A stretch of 64,000 nucleotides of DNA from Alteromonadaceae bacterium (GCA_013216015.1 JABSOI010000001.1:62001-126000); one strand, 5' to 3'. Positions 18,296-29,392 are shown, numbered from the stretch's first letter. Program-made: numbers and translations. Notes: generated from the letters alone by a model not told the origin.

Positions 18296-21289
18296 ATGAA
18301 ACGTATGTTAATTAATGCTACACAATCTGAAGAATTGCGTGTAGCACTTGTTGATGGTCAACAACTGTATGATCTTGATATCGAAAGCCCTGGCCATGAA
18401 CAAAAAAAATCAAATATTTATAAAGCAAAAATCACCCGTATAGAACCTTCTTTAGAAGCTGCATTTGTAGATTATGGCGCAGATCGTCATGGTTTCCTTC
18501 CGATGAAGGAAATTGCTAGAGAATACTTCCCCAAAGGATATACCTTTCAAGGTAGACCTAACATAAAAGAAGTATTGCGCGAAGGACAGGAAGTCATTGT
18601 TCAAATTGATAAGGAAGAACGCGGTCAAAAAGGTGCAGCTTTAACTACTTTTATTAGCTTAGCGGGCAGTTATTTAGTTTTAATGCCAAATAATCCACGA
18701 GCTGGCGGCATATCTCGCCGTATTGAAGGTGATGAACGTACAGAATTAAAAGCTTCTTTAAATAAACTAGAACTACCTAAAGGTATGGGCTTAATCGTTC
18801 GTACCGCTGGTGTTGGTAAAGCTTACGATGAATTAGCCTGGGATTTAAACGTTCTTTTAAACCATTGGAATGCCATTGCTGATGCTGCAGCCAGTAAAAA
18901 TGCACCATTTTTAATTCACCAAGAAACCAATGTTATTTTACGAGCGATTCGTGATTACCTTAGACGGGATATTGGTGAAGTTTTAATTGATCGCCCCAAA
19001 ATTTTCGAAAGTGTTAAAAGTCATATTGAGTTAGTACGTCCTGATTTTATTAATAAAGTAAAATTATATGAAAGTGATGTGCCTTTATTCACTCATTACC
19101 AAATTGAAACGCAAATAGAATCAGCATTTCAGCGGGAAGTTCGTTTACCTTCCGGTGGTTCAATCGTTATTGACCCTACTGAGGCAATGACATCAATTGA
19201 TATCAACTCTGCCCGTGCAACTAAAGGCAGTGATATTGAAGAAACAGCCTTCAATACCAATCTGGAAGCCGCAGAAGAAATTGCTCGTCAACTTAGATTG
19301 CGCGATTTAGGTGGTTTAGTTGTTATCGACTTCATTGATATGACACCTGTAAGACATCAACGGGAAGTTGAAAACAGAATGCGTGATGCAGTTCGTCAGG
19401 ACAGAGCTCGTATACAATTAGGCAGGATCTCTCGCTTTGGTTTACTGGAAATGTCTCGACAACGTCTTCGTCCTTCAATTGGAGAAACCAGCCAAGGTGT
19501 TTGTCCCCGTTGTAATGGAACGGGTCATATACGTGGTGTTGAATCTTTAGCTTTATCTATCCTGCGTTTAATGGAAGAGGAAGCAATTAAAGATCATACT
19601 TTACATGTACAAGCTCAGGTTCCTGTACCAGTAGCAACCTATTTACTGAATGAAAAACGCCGTTCTGTCATGCATATTGAAAAACATCATGGTGTTCACG
19701 TTTTAATTATTCCCAATCCTCATATGGATACTCCTCAATATGAAGTCATTCGTGTTAAAAAAGACGAGACAACCTCAGAGGCTAGCTACGATTTACCGAT
19801 AACACAGGCAACGACTGAAAAAGCCGTAATGCCGAAATTTATTAAAAAAGAAATAGATAAACGTGATGAGCCTATGCTTCAGGGAATGTCAGCTCCTGTA
19901 AAAGCGCCAGATATAAAAGTCAGATCAAGTCAAAAACCTACGGTGGATAAATCAAGTGAAAGTACTTCATCTATCGGTTTATTAGCTGGATTATTCTCGT
20001 GGCTTAAAGGTTTATTCCCTGAAAAAGTAGAAGAAACAAAGGTTGAACCAGTAAAACCAATCAAATCTCAACCTCGACGTGACAATAACCGTCGCCCAAA
20101 TAAAGGACGTCAACCGCAACAACGTAGAGGCAATCGTAACGAAAATAAACCTGATAACAAAACAGATTTCCAAGAACCAAGTGAAACCAAAACGACGAAA
20201 CAGAATCGTAAACCTCAACAGAAAAGCGTACAAAAACCTAAAGAGGAAAAAATAGCTGAACGTAGACAACGTCGCAATAACCGTAAGAAAGTGCGTATTA
20301 GTGATACTGAACAAAATGCTCCACAGAAAAATGACGTTGTAAATAAAAACGTCGCGGCAAATGTATCTTCTACAAATAGTGAAAAATCTATTGAAGTGCA
20401 AACTGATGATGTTCAATTAGAACAAAATCAACCAACAGATAATCTGTCGGAAAATACTAAACGGACTGATCGTCCAAGAAATCGTCGTTCTCCACGTCAC
20501 TTAAGATCTCATGGTCAACGTCGTCGTCGTTCAGAAACCGATAGTGAACAAGAAAAATCACAGGCCTCAGTGGAATCATCACTAGAATTAACAGATCCTG
20601 TTGAAGTTCGTTACCCACACGCACAAGATGAAGTACAACAAGACTTACCACTGGGTAATATAAATAGTGATAATGTTGAAACGCCAATTTCAACAGTCGA
20701 TGATAATGTGGTTACCGACACTATTGAAGCAACTACTGATTCAACAACTGTTTCTGAAACTGTTGTAACTGAGCCTGTAGCAGATGAGCCAGTAGTGACT
20801 GAATCAACAGTAGCTGAGACAGTAATTGCCGAAGACTCTACACAGGAAAAGACTGAAATTACTGAAAGTGAATCTGTTACAACACAAGAAAGTGACGAAA
20901 TAGAGGTTACAGAACAACTTTCTCTTGATGTTAGTCCTGCAGAAACAACTAGTGAACCAACAGAAGAGGCAACTGTTGAAGAAACTAGTGTTGTTGCCAA
21001 AACCAAAACAGAGTCCGACAACAAAGTAAAAGCCATTCCTGATGCTGATACTAAGCCAAAAGCAAAAAAAAGGGTAAAAGCTAAAGTAAAAAATATAAAG
21101 GTTAAAGCAAGTCTTGCTGGAAAATCATCTGCACCAATGACAAAACCTGAAACAATGAATACAGTACAAGAAATACCTACTGCATTTATTGCCAGAGAAG
21201 AACGACAAGTTCATAGTCATTCAGGAAGAACAGCTGTGGTAACTGATGCTATTAGTCGTAGTAAATCAGGTCCGTTCAAACCTCTATAA
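18296..21289 (+). CDS. rne: ribonuclease E
   Basis: Endoribonuclease and scaffold of the RNA degradosome. The start [10 protein letters not shown] matches E. coli; an ATG five codons earlier is possible. The catalytic half has the S1 domain (about 35-125), metal-binding aspartates in [10 protein letters not shown] (near 300) and VVIDFIDM (near 344) and the Zn-link [10 protein letters not shown] near 402. At about 560-578, [14 protein letters not shown] resembles the membrane-anchoring amphipathic helix (segment A). The C-terminal half is low-complexity: two arginine-rich RNA-binding blocks, then a Val/Thr/Glu-rich stretch, ending SKSGPFKPL. Length 997 residues, slightly shorter than E. coli (1061). 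A terminator follows. Confidence 0.97.
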   Translation: MKRMLINATQSEELRVALVDGQQLYDLDIESPGHEQKKSNIYKAKITRIEPSLEAAFVDYGADRHGFLPMKEIAREYFPKGYTFQGRPNIKEVLREGQEVIVQIDKEERGQKGAALTTFISLAGSYLVLMPNNPRAGGISRRIEGDERTELKASLNKLELPKGMGLIVRTAGVGKAYDELAWDLNVLLNHWNAIADAAASKNAPFLIHQETNVILRAIRDYLRRDIGEVLIDRPKIFESVKSHIELVRPDFINKVKLYESDVPLFTHYQIETQIESAFQREVRLPSGGSIVIDPTEAMTSIDINSARATKGSDIEETAFNTNLEAAEEIARQLRLRDLGGLVVIDFIDMTPVRHQREVENRMRDAVRQDRARIQLGRISRFGLLEMSRQRLRPSIGETSQGVCPRCNGTGHIRGVESLALSILRLMEEEAIKDHTLHVQAQVPVPVATYLLNEKRRSVMHIEKHHGVHVLIIPNPHMDTPQYEVIRVKKDETTSEASYDLPITQATTEKAVMPKFIKKEIDKRDEPMLQGMSAPVKAPDIKVRSSQKPTVDKSSESTSSIGLLAGLFSWLKGLFPEKVEETKVEPVKPIKSQPRRDNNRRPNKGRQPQQRRGNRNENKPDNKTDFQEPSETKTTKQNRKPQQKSVQKPKEEKIAERRQRRNNRKKVRISDTEQNAPQKNDVVNKNVAANVSSTNSEKSIEVQTDDVQLEQNQPTDNLSENTKRTDRPRNRRSPRHLRSHGQRRRRSETDSEQEKSQASVESSLELTDPVEVRYPHAQDEVQQDLPLGNINSDNVETPISTVDDNVVTDTIEATTDSTTVSETVVTEPVADEPVVTESTVAETVIAEDSTQEKTEITESESVTTQESDEIEVTEQLSLDVSPAETTSEPTEEATVEETSVVAKTKTESDNKVKAIPDADTKPKAKKRVKAKVKNIKVKASLAGKSSAPMTKPETMNTVQEIPTAFIAREERQVHSHSGRTAVVTDAISRSKSGPFKPL

Positions 21290-21327
21290 CTAAACAAGTG
21301 ACATACTACCGTCAGTTTATTTAAAAC

Positions 21328-21357
21328 AAAAAAGCCAGTCAAATGACTGGCTTTTTT
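21328..21357 (+). terminator. intrinsic terminator after rne
   Basis: Perfect stem aaaaaagccagtc/gactggctttttt with a short loop and T-tract, 39 bp past the rne stop codon. Confidence 0.93.
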
Positions 21358-21372
21358 ATTAGAAGATACTAA

Positions 21373-21577
21373 TACCAATTGTACTAAGTAAATGATCATC
21401 CTCGATGGTCTAAATTTCCAATAACTGCGTTGCTTTCAATGCCAATAGCCAGCTATTACTCAATCAAGCGCCTTGCTTACATTGATGTAGATACTTAGTT
21501 TTTGTCTGGAGCAAAAAAACTGTGCTCTTGAAAATTTATCCTCCTCGATACCTGAACACTAACTTAATTCAATTGGT
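21373..21577 (-). mobile_element. MITE-like element, family 1, inverted copy
   Basis: A 205-bp non-coding element whose ends form an imperfect inverted repeat (taccaattgtactaag at the left; cttaattcaattggta at the right). Read on the minus strand it follows the same order as the copy at 43908-44113, including the core matching tcaatcaagcgccttg. It lies between the rne terminator and the comEA-like gene. No coding capacity or transposase; movement would need a gene outside this window. Confidence 0.8.
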
Positions 21578-21651
21578 ATAATTTGTATCAATTCTAAAAA
21601 TTTATTATCATTACTTTTTGAAATAAAGTTGATCAATAAATAAATTGATAG

Positions 21652-21951
21652 CTATAATTTCAGACGTTCCTTATTTTCTACAAGAATATATTTACCTATT
21701 CCTTTAACATCCAATAATTCATTTAGAGATTTAAAATCACCGTTATCTTCCCTGTAAGAAATTATCGCAAGTGCTTTTTTACGACCTATCCCTTTCAATG
21801 AAATCAACGCTTGTTCATCTGCATTATTAAGATGTACAACTTGAATCACTTGTACAGATTCAGAATCAGTTTTTGTGGGCTGTTCAGCGATTGATATAGA
21901 TGAAAAACAAGATAAGAATGCAGCGAAAGCTACGGCTGATAATTTGTTCAT
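21652..21951 (-). CDS. ComEA-like helix-hairpin-helix DNA-binding protein
   Basis: A 99-residue exported protein: Sec signal peptide (about 1-22, hydrophobic AVAFAAFLSCFSSISIA, cleavage after A-E), short linker, then two helix-hairpin-helix motifs, LISLKGIGRKKALAII and LLDVKGIGKY. This is the layout of periplasmic ComEA, which binds incoming DNA in natural transformation. Short HhH proteins like this are widespread in gammaproteobacteria, so competence is suggested but not shown. Monocistronic, upstream gene pyrF is in the same direction beyond the stop side. Confidence 0.85.
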   Translation of the reverse strand: MNKLSAVAFAAFLSCFSSISIAEQPTKTDSESVQVIQVVHLNNADEQALISLKGIGRKKALAIISYREDNGDFKSLNELLDVKGIGKYILVENKERLKL

Positions 21952-22082
21952 AGTTTTATTCCTTTATATTAAAATGATTTCCTTAAAGTCACTGATCTTA
22001 AAATTAGCGACACCACAATTAAAACCGAAATCATTCGTAGTGTCAATTATTGATTAAAAATAAATCAGTTTTATCAATTTTT

Positions 22083-22781
22083 TTAAAAAATCGACTGGTT
22101 TATTCTGTCTAAAACTTCATGTGGATCGTCGGCTTTTGTAATTGGTCGCCCTATCACCAAATAATCTACACCAGCAGTAACAGCTTGCTCTGGTGTCATA
22201 ATTCGTTTTTGGTCGTCTGTGCTTGCACCAGCAGGTCTTATACCTGGCGTAATTAACTTAAACTGTTCCCCTAATGTAGACTTTAAACTTTCTGCCTCCC
22301 ATGCAGAGCAAACAACACCATCCAAACCACATTCCTGAGCCAATTTAGCTAAAGCCATGACCTGCTCTTCTGCTGATTTATCAATACCAACACCTTTAAG
22401 ATCTTCTTCTCCCATACTGGTAAGCACAGTCACAGCAATTAACAACGGTGCCTTGTCTCCAAAACTTGTTAAAGCTTCTTTAGCTTTTATCATCATTTGA
22501 CTACCGCCACTGGCATGTACATTCACCATCCACACACCTAGTTCTGCTGCTGCTTTAATTGCTTTTGCCACAGTATTGGGAATATCATGAAATTTCAAAT
22601 CAAGGAATACATCAAAACCTTTATCGACTAATTGTTTAACAAATTCAGGTCCAAAATAAGTAAACATCTCTTTGCCTACTTTTAAACGACAGTCGTCAGG
22701 TTGCAATTTTTCTATAAATGCCAAAGCATCACTTTTGTTATCAAAATCTAATGCAACAACAACTTTTGCATCATTCATCAT
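22083..22781 (-). CDS. pyrF: orotidine 5'-phosphate decarboxylase
   Basis: Last step of UMP synthesis. The 232-residue TIM barrel has VVVALDFDN, the catalytic DxKxxD region [20 protein letters not shown] and [11 protein letters not shown], with the phosphate site VIGRPI at the end. Two adjacent ATG codons are possible; AAGGA precedes. In E. coli it lies directly after lapB; here a 363-bp repeat element separates the two. Confidence 0.96.
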   Translation of the reverse strand: MMNDAKVVVALDFDNKSDALAFIEKLQPDDCRLKVGKEMFTYFGPEFVKQLVDKGFDVFLDLKFHDIPNTVAKAIKAAAELGVWMVNVHASGGSQMMIKAKEALTSFGDKAPLLIAVTVLTSMGEEDLKGVGIDKSAEEQVMALAKLAQECGLDGVVCSAWEAESLKSTLGEQFKLITPGIRPAGASTDDQKRIMTPEQAVTAGVDYLVIGRPITKADDPHEVLDRINQSIF

Positions 22782-22898
22782 TCATTCCTTATCAATTAAA
22801 TTCTAAATTATACAATCCTAAATATTGAGAAATGCGTGCAATTGAATATCATCAATAAGCACTTTAATGTGAAAATAGGTTTGTAATGAAGAGTGTTA

Positions 22899-23261
22899 TA
22901 CCAATTCTATTAATAAAATGATCAATATTCAATGATAAGTGCATGGATGTACGTAAGTAGGATAACGCAAGAGCAGTTATCGAGGATAAATTGCCAATAA
23001 CACAAGTTTTTAGTTCCAGACAAAACCTAAGTACCGATATCGACGTGGATGGATGCACTAATGCAGCGAAGGCATGAATGCCTAAGAGCTGCCATGTCGG
23101 CACAGGTTTTTAGTTCCAGACAAAACTTAAGTACCGACATCGACGTGCATGGATGCACTAATGCAGCGAAGGCATGGATGCCTAGGAGCTGCCATGTCGG
23201 CAACGTAGCTAGTGGTGATTTAGACCATTTGAAGATGATCACTTTATTAATAGATTTGGTA
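22899..23261 (+). mobile_element. MITE-like element, family 1, with duplicated 100-bp module
   Basis: A 363-bp element with 26-bp terminal inverted repeats that differ at only two places (taccaattctattaata... and its partner near 23236-23261). It contains the common left flank, two tandem 100-bp modules and the common right flank (agctagtggtgatttagacc). Its last base touches the lapB stop codon at 23262, so it sits inside what is normally the lapB-pyrF operon. Short frames through it are repeated in other copies but look like by-products of palindromes. Confidence 0.85.
23001..23200. repeat. two tandem 100-bp modules within the family 1 element
   Basis: Bases 23001-23100 and 23101-23200 are direct repeats with about nine differences. 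Each can form an aggtttt/aaaacct-type hairpin, and an outer stem ccgacat/atgtcgg enclosing two small hairpins (gtgcatggatgcac and aggcatggatgcct types). Confidence 0.9.
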
Positions 23262-24431
23262 TTATTCGCCTTCAAGGCCCCGGACAGGTTTTAATTGCTC
23301 CCAACCATGACACGAAGGGCATGACCAATAATGTGTACTACTATTAAAGCCACAGGTACGACAGCTATATCTCTGTTTAACATTTAAGTAGGCTGATACT
23401 AATTCTTTTATAACATCGAGATTTTCAATATTACTTTGCTGCTCAGTACTGAGCATTTGCATTTTGACTAAGTGCTTGAAGCCATGAATAGTCGGCCGAC
23501 GCTTTAATGCGAATAAAATAAACTCCTTCGCTCTATTGTTACCATAACTATCTTCAAGATAACTCACATACTTTATAAGGGCACTCGTGCTTCCGGTTTC
23601 ATCGTAAACCTTACGAATAAAAATATAAAACTCTTCCTCTGCTTCAAGTTCACGATAACAGCTATACATTCTTTCAATGACATCAGGAAAAAAATCTTTG
23701 TCTTGTTGATAAATATCTTGATAACACAAACATGCTTCATTGTATTGTTGATGATTTTCATAAACTTGAGCTAACAACCAATTCGCACGACAGGAGTTTT
23801 GATCTTGTTGCAGGGCATTTTCTAATAACTCGATCACTTCAATAAACTGATCATCAGCCAACGCTTGGGTAGCTAACTCACAGTAAAAATTAGCTAATGA
23901 GTGCATTATTTTCTTATCACGAGTTTTTACTATATCCTTTTTTAATGCAATACCTTGATGCCAATCTTTAGTTGATTGATAAATCTGCATTAAATAGGTC
24001 AAAGACTTTAAACAATAATTTTTATTTTTTAATAATTTTATAAACATAGCTTCAGCACGGTCATATAGCCCTGCACTTAAGAAATCTTTTCCTAATTCAA
24101 ACGCTGCTTGTTCTTTGTCTTTATTTGATAGATGCTTTTGGCGAACAAGATATTCATGAACTTTCAACGCCCTGTCTAATTCTCCACGACGACGAAAAAG
24201 GTTTGCCATGGCAAAATGAGCTTCTACAGTATCATCTTCAAGTTTTAGAGCTTCTAATAAGTAGTCTATAGCTTTATCCTGCTGGTTTGATAATAAGTAA
24301 TTTAAACCAGTTGAATACTTAATAGATAATGTTTCTTTTGCTGTTTGATGATTTTGCTTAATACTATTACGACCCATGAACCATCCATACCCCATGGCAA
24401 CAGGTAATAACAAAAATAACAGCGTTAACAT
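23262..24431 (-). CDS. lapB: lipopolysaccharide assembly protein LapB (YciM)
   Basis: Inner-membrane anchored TPR protein that adjusts LPS synthesis by promoting FtsH proteolysis of LpxC. The 389 residues comprise one N-terminal transmembrane segment (about 2-18), a run of TPR units (about 35-330) and a C-terminal rubredoxin-like metal site, CRTCGF....CPSCHGW. Length equals E. coli LapB (389). It starts 1 bp after lapA. Its stop codon is immediately followed by a MITE-like element, which may affect mRNA 3' structure or coupling to pyrF. Confidence 0.95.
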   Translation of the reverse strand: MLTLLFLLLPVAMGYGWFMGRNSIKQNHQTAKETLSIKYSTGLNYLLSNQQDKAIDYLLEALKLEDDTVEAHFAMANLFRRRGELDRALKVHEYLVRQKHLSNKDKEQAAFELGKDFLSAGLYDRAEAMFIKLLKNKNYCLKSLTYLMQIYQSTKDWHQGIALKKDIVKTRDKKIMHSLANFYCELATQALADDQFIEVIELLENALQQDQNSCRANWLLAQVYENHQQYNEACLCYQDIYQQDKDFFPDVIERMYSCYRELEAEEEFYIFIRKVYDETGSTSALIKYVSYLEDSYGNNRAKEFILFALKRRPTIHGFKHLVKMQMLSTEQQSNIENLDVIKELVSAYLNVKQRYSCRTCGFNSSTHYWSCPSCHGWEQLKPVRGLEGE

Positions 24432-24432
24432 T

Positions 24433-24681
24433 TTACGAAGTTACCTTTATGTCATTTTTAACTCTTTTAGGTTTGATCACTGTAAGTAATTTCCACAGTA
24501 ACGCAACTAATAATCCTAAAAGAAACCCTATCAGGGTAAATAAACTAACGGCGGTAGCTACTGATAACTCTACCCGGGCAATTAAATAATTTAAGGTCAA
24601 CATTTGACTGTTTTGACTACCAAAAATAAATGCAATCGCCATCAAAATAAATACAAAAATTAATGTTAAATATATACGCAC
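24433..24681 (-). CDS. lapA: lipopolysaccharide assembly protein LapA
   Basis: A small inner-membrane protein with two transmembrane segments (about 3-23 and 40-62) and the family motif GSQNSQMLTLNYLIA. It acts with LapB in LPS assembly control. The GTG start used here aligns with the E. coli N-terminus and has GAGTG 7-8 bp ahead; a TTG five codons earlier keeps the frame open but fits less well. 82 residues. Directly coupled to lapB. Confidence 0.88.
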   Translation of the reverse strand: MRIYLTLIFVFILMAIAFIFGSQNSQMLTLNYLIARVELSVATAVSLFTLIGFLLGLLVALLWKLLTVIKPKRVKNDIKVTS

Positions 24682-24732
24682 GATACAATCACTCAACTTA
24701 TACCAATTTAATTAAATAAATGTTTTACTTTT

Positions 24733-24903
24733 TAATTAGTGTTCCTACCGAAACAAATGTCTACTGCAAACGTCCCACTGATACGATCTTTGCACCACAA
24801 GAAACAATTATTTAGAATGACTAAACGCTTATATCTTGTAGAACACATCTTGTATCATTGAATTACTCTCGCTACAACCCTGTTTCAGGACGAACACTAA
24901 TTA
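24733..24903. mobile_element. short inverted-repeat element, family 3
   Basis: A 171-bp non-coding element with terminal inverted repeats of about 20 bp (taattagtgttcctaccgaa at the left; the right arm ends gaacactaatta). A diverged copy lies at 41893-42060, sharing aatgtctact, a caccac block and ttagaatga. It lies between the lapA promoter side and the ihfB terminator. No coding capacity. Confidence 0.6.
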
Positions 24904-24973
24904 GGAAAAAAGAAGTAATTATAGTTTCACCCAATAAAAAAAACGATAAACTTGCTAACCTGGTATTAATACT

Positions 24974-25007
24974 AAAAAACGGCATACTATCTGATAGCAT
25001 GCCGTTT
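24974..25007 (-). terminator. intrinsic terminator after ihfB
   Basis: A long stem (about 14 bp, one G-U) around aaacggcat...atgccgttt with a small loop and six T on the minus strand, 34 bp past the ihfB stop. It ends the cmk-rpsA-ihfB part and separates it from lapAB. Confidence 0.92.
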
Positions 25008-25040
25008 ATTCTCTAATAGATAAACTATTACTGCAATGTT

Positions 25041-25322
25041 CTACGAAAAATTAACTCTCTCTCGCAATTCTTTGCCAGGTTTAAAGTGAGGAACATATTT
25101 CCCTGCTAACTCTACTGAATCACCAGTTTTTGGATTCCGACCAACTCGTGGTGCACGATAGTGTAATGAAAAACTTCCAAAACCTCTGATCTCAATACGC
25201 TCACCTTTTGACAAAGTCTGCGCCATCATTTCAAGGATTTCTTTTATAGCTTTTTCTACATCTTTAGCTGATAAATGAGATAACTTTTCTGCTAATTTTT
25301 CAATGAGTTCTGATTTGGTCAT
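25041..25322 (-). CDS. ihfB: integration host factor subunit beta
   Basis: DNA-bending protein; forms a heterodimer with IhfA, which is also encoded in this window (45479-45769). The 93-residue HU-fold protein has [21 protein letters not shown] with the intercalating proline, and matches IhfB in length and N-terminus ([11 protein letters not shown]). It follows rpsA, as in E. coli. Confidence 0.96.
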   Translation of the reverse strand: MTKSELIEKLAEKLSHLSAKDVEKAIKEILEMMAQTLSKGERIEIRGFGSFSLHYRAPRVGRNPKTGDSVELAGKYVPHFKPGKELRERVNFS

Positions 25323-25452
25323 TCGACCCTCCAGTGTTCATTTAGCTTCGCGCCAATGGAATTTATAAATAAGAGGAGAAAGCCTTGTTAATAATAAAAC
25401 AAAGTATTCCCCTCAACCCTACTTTTTAAATCTTAACACTTAAACTGTTAAA

Positions 25453-27114
25453 TTAACTTTTTGCGTTTTTAAACGCAGCAGCCATTGCACTCATACCTGA
25501 TTCTTCAGGTTGATTCAAGTTATCCATTGCTTCGCGTTCATCTGCCTGATCTTTCGCTTTAACTGATAAGCTGATAGTGCGATTCTTACGATCAACACCA
25601 ACAAACTTAGCTTCAACGCTATCACCAACAGATAATACTTTAGATGCATCTTCGATACGCTCAACAGAAATGTCAGCTACACGCAGATATCCCTCAACGC
25701 CCTCGACTAACTCTATCTTGGCACCTTTGGCATCAACTTCAATGACCTTACCAGTAACAATAGCACCTTTTTTATTATTTGTCAGATACATATTGAATGG
25801 ATCGTCTTCAGCTTGTTTAACACCTAAAGAGATACGCTCACGCTCTGGGTCAACTTGTAATACAACAGCAGTGATTTCATCACCTTTCTTGTATTCGCCA
25901 ACAGCTTCTTCACCACTATTCCAAGAAATATCAGATAAGTGAACAAGACCATCAATACCACCATCAAGACCAATGAAAATACCAAAGTCAGTAATTGACT
26001 TGATCTTACCACTGACTTTATCGCCTTTATTGAAGTTCTTAGCAAACTCTTCCCATGGGTTCGGGATGCATTGTTTAAGACCTAAAGAAATACGACGACG
26101 TTCTTCGTCTATTTCCAAGACCATTACTTCAACGCTATCACCTAAGTTAACAACTTTAGATGGGTGGATGTTTTTGTTAGTCCAATCCATTTCAGAAACG
26201 TGAACTAAACCTTCCACGCCTTCTTGAATTTCAACAAAACAACCATAATCTGTAAGGTTAGTAACACGACCAGAAAGTCTAGAACCTTCAGGATAACGCT
26301 TAGCAATTGCTACCCATGGATCTTCACCTAACTGCTTCATTCCAAGAGATACACGTGTACGTTCACGATCGAATTTCAATACTTTAACTTGGATTTCGTC
26401 ACCAACATTAACGATTTCACTTGGATGTTTAACACGTTTCCAAGCCATATCAGTAATGTGTAGTAAACCGTCAATGCCACCTAGGTCTACGAAAGCACCG
26501 TAGTCAGTAAGGTTCTTAACGATACCCTTGACTTCTAGACCTTCCTGCAATGACTCTAATAGTGCATCACGTTCGACACTGCTTTCAGATTCGATAACAG
26601 CACGACGTGAAACAACAACGTTATTACGCTTTTGATCAAGCTTAATAACTTTAAATTCTAAATCTTTACCTTCAAGATGAGCTGTATCGCGTACTGGACG
26701 TACATCAACAAGTGAACCTGGTAAGAAAGCACGGATCTCACTCACTTCAACAGTGAAACCACCTTTAACTTTACCATTAATTACACCGACAACAGTCTCT
26801 TTTTCTTCATATGCTTTTTCAAGCACTTGCCATGCTTCGTGGCGTTTTGCTTTTTCACGAGAAAGAATTGTTTCACCGAAACCATCATCTGTCGCATCTA
26901 AAGCTACATCGATTTCATCACCAACGTTAATATCCAATTCACCAGCAGCATTTTTAAACTGGTTGATGTCAATAACACTTTCAGATTTTAAGCCAGCGTC
27001 AACTAAAACGTTGTCTTTAGTGATAGCTACGATAGTTCCTTTGATGATAGAACCAGGGCGTGTTTCGATTGTTTTTAAACTTTCTTCAAAAAGTTGTGCA
27101 AAATTTTCAGTCAT
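25453..27114 (-). CDS. rpsA: 30S ribosomal protein S1
   Basis: Binds mRNA and supports translation initiation on the 30S subunit. The 553-residue protein contains six S1 domains: two ribosome-binding ones at the N-terminus and four RNA-binding ones, the latter with repeated [40 protein letters not shown] and [20 protein letters not shown] signatures. Length matches E. coli (557). The region 27115-27288 upstream is probably the autoregulatory leader known for rpsA in E. coli, though no specific structure was assigned here. Confidence 0.97.
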   Translation of the reverse strand: MTENFAQLFEESLKTIETRPGSIIKGTIVAITKDNVLVDAGLKSESVIDINQFKNAAGELDINVGDEIDVALDATDDGFGETILSREKAKRHEAWQVLEKAYEEKETVVGVINGKVKGGFTVEVSEIRAFLPGSLVDVRPVRDTAHLEGKDLEFKVIKLDQKRNNVVVSRRAVIESESSVERDALLESLQEGLEVKGIVKNLTDYGAFVDLGGIDGLLHITDMAWKRVKHPSEIVNVGDEIQVKVLKFDRERTRVSLGMKQLGEDPWVAIAKRYPEGSRLSGRVTNLTDYGCFVEIQEGVEGLVHVSEMDWTNKNIHPSKVVNLGDSVEVMVLEIDEERRRISLGLKQCIPNPWEEFAKNFNKGDKVSGKIKSITDFGIFIGLDGGIDGLVHLSDISWNSGEEAVGEYKKGDEITAVVLQVDPERERISLGVKQAEDDPFNMYLTNNKKGAIVTGKVIEVDAKGAKIELVEGVEGYLRVADISVERIEDASKVLSVGDSVEAKFVGVDRKNRTISLSVKAKDQADEREAMDNLNQPEESGMSAMAAAFKNAKS

Positions 27115-27288
27115 AATGTGTATATGAACTCAGCTAATAATCCAATCAACATACATGTTTCATGGGGTTGTTTAAGTGACCTAATGCGTCCTTACAAATA
27201 GGCTATTGGTAAAGTTTTGTTGTTAATTAATATTATTAATGATAGAAAAATCTATTACTAATAACCTAAAAAACAATAAAACTTAAGT

Positions 27289-27969
27289 TTATGTTAACTT
27301 TTCATTCGCAAATGAAAGGATTTTATTAACCACTTCCTTTATAGAAAGGTCAGTAGAATCAATAATTAGCGAACCTTCAGCTGGCACCAACGGGGCAATT
27401 TTTCTGTTTTGGTCCCGGTCGTCTCTTTGACGGATGTCATCCAAAAGGCGCCCGATTCTAACATCAATGCCCTTCTCTTTCAACTGATTAAATCTGCGTT
27501 GTGCACGCTCTTCAGCGCTAGCGGTCAAGAATACTTTAACGGGCGCATCGATAAAAACTACTGTGCCCATATCTCTACCGTCAGCAACAAGTCCCGGAGA
27601 TAATTTAAATGCACGTTGACGACGTAACAAAGCTTCACGGATTCTCGGGAAAGCAGCAACTTTTGAAGCCAGTTCTCCGACTTCTTCCGTACGGATAATA
27701 TGTGTTACATCCTCACCTTCAAGAATTACTTTGCCTTTACCATCGGCACTTATTTCAAACTGTACATCCAAATGTGCGGCTATAGGTAGTAAAGATTCTT
27801 CATCTTCGACTGCTAAGTTATGGTGCTGAATGGCTACAGCTAACACTCTATAAATTGCACCACTATCAAGCAAACGCCACCCTAACTGGTCTGCAACGAC
27901 GCGGGCAACTGTCCCTTTTCCTGCACCACTTGGTCCATCTATAGTAATTACAGGTATTTGTTCAACCAT
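27289..27969 (-). CDS. cmk: cytidylate kinase
   Basis: Phosphorylates CMP and dCMP. The 226-residue P-loop kinase shows [57 protein letters not shown] and DIRQRDDRD. Placed between aroA and rpsA, the canonical order. Confidence 0.96.
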   Translation of the reverse strand: MVEQIPVITIDGPSGAGKGTVARVVADQLGWRLLDSGAIYRVLAVAIQHHNLAVEDEESLLPIAAHLDVQFEISADGKGKVILEGEDVTHIIRTEEVGELASKVAAFPRIREALLRRQRAFKLSPGLVADGRDMGTVVFIDAPVKVFLTASAEERAQRRFNQLKEKGIDVRIGRLLDDIRQRDDRDQNRKIAPLVPAEGSLIIDSTDLSIKEVVNKILSFANEKLT

Positions 27970-28027
27970 ACTTTTCTTCCTGTCTAATTAATCTAATCTT
28001 TCTCTTAACCTATTAACTATAGGTTAT

Positions 28028-29392
28028 TTATTGTTGCTTAACAGATAAACCAATTTGATTCGCCAAGGTGACAAAATTAGGAAACGAAGTCGCCACATTG
28101 TCGCAATCTAAAATTTCAAGAGAACCAGAAGCTCTCAAAGAAGCAATTGCAAATGACATAGCAATACGATGATCATCATGGCTATGTATTGTGCCAGAAG
28201 TTAATTGGCCTCCAACAATATCCACACCATCATCATAAACCGTACAATCTATACCTAAAATAACCAACCCATCTGCCATAGCCTGAATTCGATCACTTTC
28301 TTTCACTCTAAGTTCTTCGGCACCACGTAAGCGAGTGGTGCCATTCGCGCAAGCTGCGGCGATGAATATAGCGGGAAATTCGTCAATGGCAAGAGGAACA
28401 TCACGTTCATCTATATCAATTCCGCATAACTGTGATGATTTTACGATCACATCTGCTACAGGCTCCCCGCCAGCCATACGTTCGTTAATAACCGTCAAAT
28501 CACCATTCATTTGTTTCAAAATATTAATGGATCCAATACGTGTCGGGTTCATGCCAACATTTTTAATCGTTAATTGCCCTTCTTTAGCAATAAGACCTGC
28601 AACCATGAAAAAAGTTGCTGAGGAAATATCACCAGGAACGTGAATATCGCAAGCAGTTAAAGTATGGCCACCTTCAATTGAAATTTTCTTACCATTCACT
28701 GTCTCTTCTGTACTCACCGGATAACCAAATGCGGTTAACATACGTTCAGTGTGATCACGGGTAATACCCGGTTCTGTAACACTCGTTACACCCTCTGCGT
28801 ACATACCAGCTAATAACACACAAGATTTCACCTGAGCACTGGCCATAGGCAAATTATAGTCTATTGCGGTTAATTTTGTATCAGGCTTACGTCCTTGACA
28901 AACAACCGGCGGAGTACCATCTTCACTGGCACTGATATCTGCTCCCATTAATTTCAAAGGATTGATAACTCTAGCCATTGGACGTCCATTCAAAGAACTG
29001 TCACCAGCCATGCTGCTGGGAAATGTTTGACCCGCTAATATACCTGACAATAAACGAATGGAGGTACCGGAATTACCAATATCAAGTAATGCTTCAGGAG
29101 CAGAAAGTCCATGAAGACCTTTACCTGTAACAGTCACATTTTGATTTTCATCCGGTCCTTCAATTTTAATACCCATTGCTTTGAAGACATTCATCGTGGC
29201 TAAACAATCTTGACCCGGTAAAAAGCCTTTTATATGTGTGGTCCCTATAGCTAAGGATCCAAACATAATTGAACGATGAGAAACAGACTTGTCACCTGGA
29301 ACAATAATTTCACCTGTAACTTTGTTTCTAGGCTGAGTAATAAAACGTATAGGTGTTGATGAGCTACAAGATGAATCGATAATTTGTGCCAT
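28028..29392 (-). CDS. aroA: 3-phosphoshikimate 1-carboxyvinyltransferase, class II type
   Basis: EPSP synthase of the shikimate pathway, 454 residues. Motifs are those of class II enzymes: PGDKSVSHRS, NSGTSIRLLSG, SAQVKS, RDHTERM and NPTR, closer by eye to Bacillus AroA than to the E. coli class I enzyme (which has PGSKSVSNRA). The glycine in NSGT is kept, so the alanine that reduces glyphosate binding in the CP4 enzyme is absent at that place. About 20 extra N-terminal residues precede the core. It lies in the serC-aroA-cmk cluster. Confidence 0.95.
   Translation of the reverse strand: MAQIIDSSCSSSTPIRFITQPRNKVTGEIIVPGDKSVSHRSIMFGSLAIGTTHIKGFLPGQDCLATMNVFKAMGIKIEGPDENQNVTVTGKGLHGLSAPEALLDIGNSGTSIRLLSGILAGQTFPSSMAGDSSLNGRPMARVINPLKLMGADISASEDGTPPVVCQGRKPDTKLTAIDYNLPMASAQVKSCVLLAGMYAEGVTSVTEPGITRDHTERMLTAFGYPVSTEETVNGKKISIEGGHTLTACDIHVPGDISSATFFMVAGLIAKEGQLTIKNVGMNPTRIGSINILKQMNGDLTVINERMAGGEPVADVIVKSSQLCGIDIDERDVPLAIDEFPAIFIAAACANGTTRLRGAEELRVKESDRIQAMADGLVILGIDCTVYDDGVDIVGGQLTSGTIHSHDDHRIAMSFAIASLRASGSLEILDCDNVATSFPNFVTLANQIGLSVKQQ

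Noticed and set aside
20012-21036. Minus-strand frames opposite the rne C-terminal half
   Set aside because: Produced by the biased codons of the Val/Thr/Glu- and Arg-rich tail of RNase E; low-complexity Ser/Val-rich translations.
22864-23294. Short frames on both strands through the family 1 element (such as one starting MDALMQRRH and one starting MPTWQLLGIH)
   Set aside because: Repeated at 61040-61404 only since the DNA element is repeated. They run through palindromes, have no ribosome site and end at module boundaries; no domain is visible.
25577-27127. Plus-strand frames opposite rpsA
   Set aside because: Mirror frames of the six S1 domains; no ribosome sites and no family resemblance.
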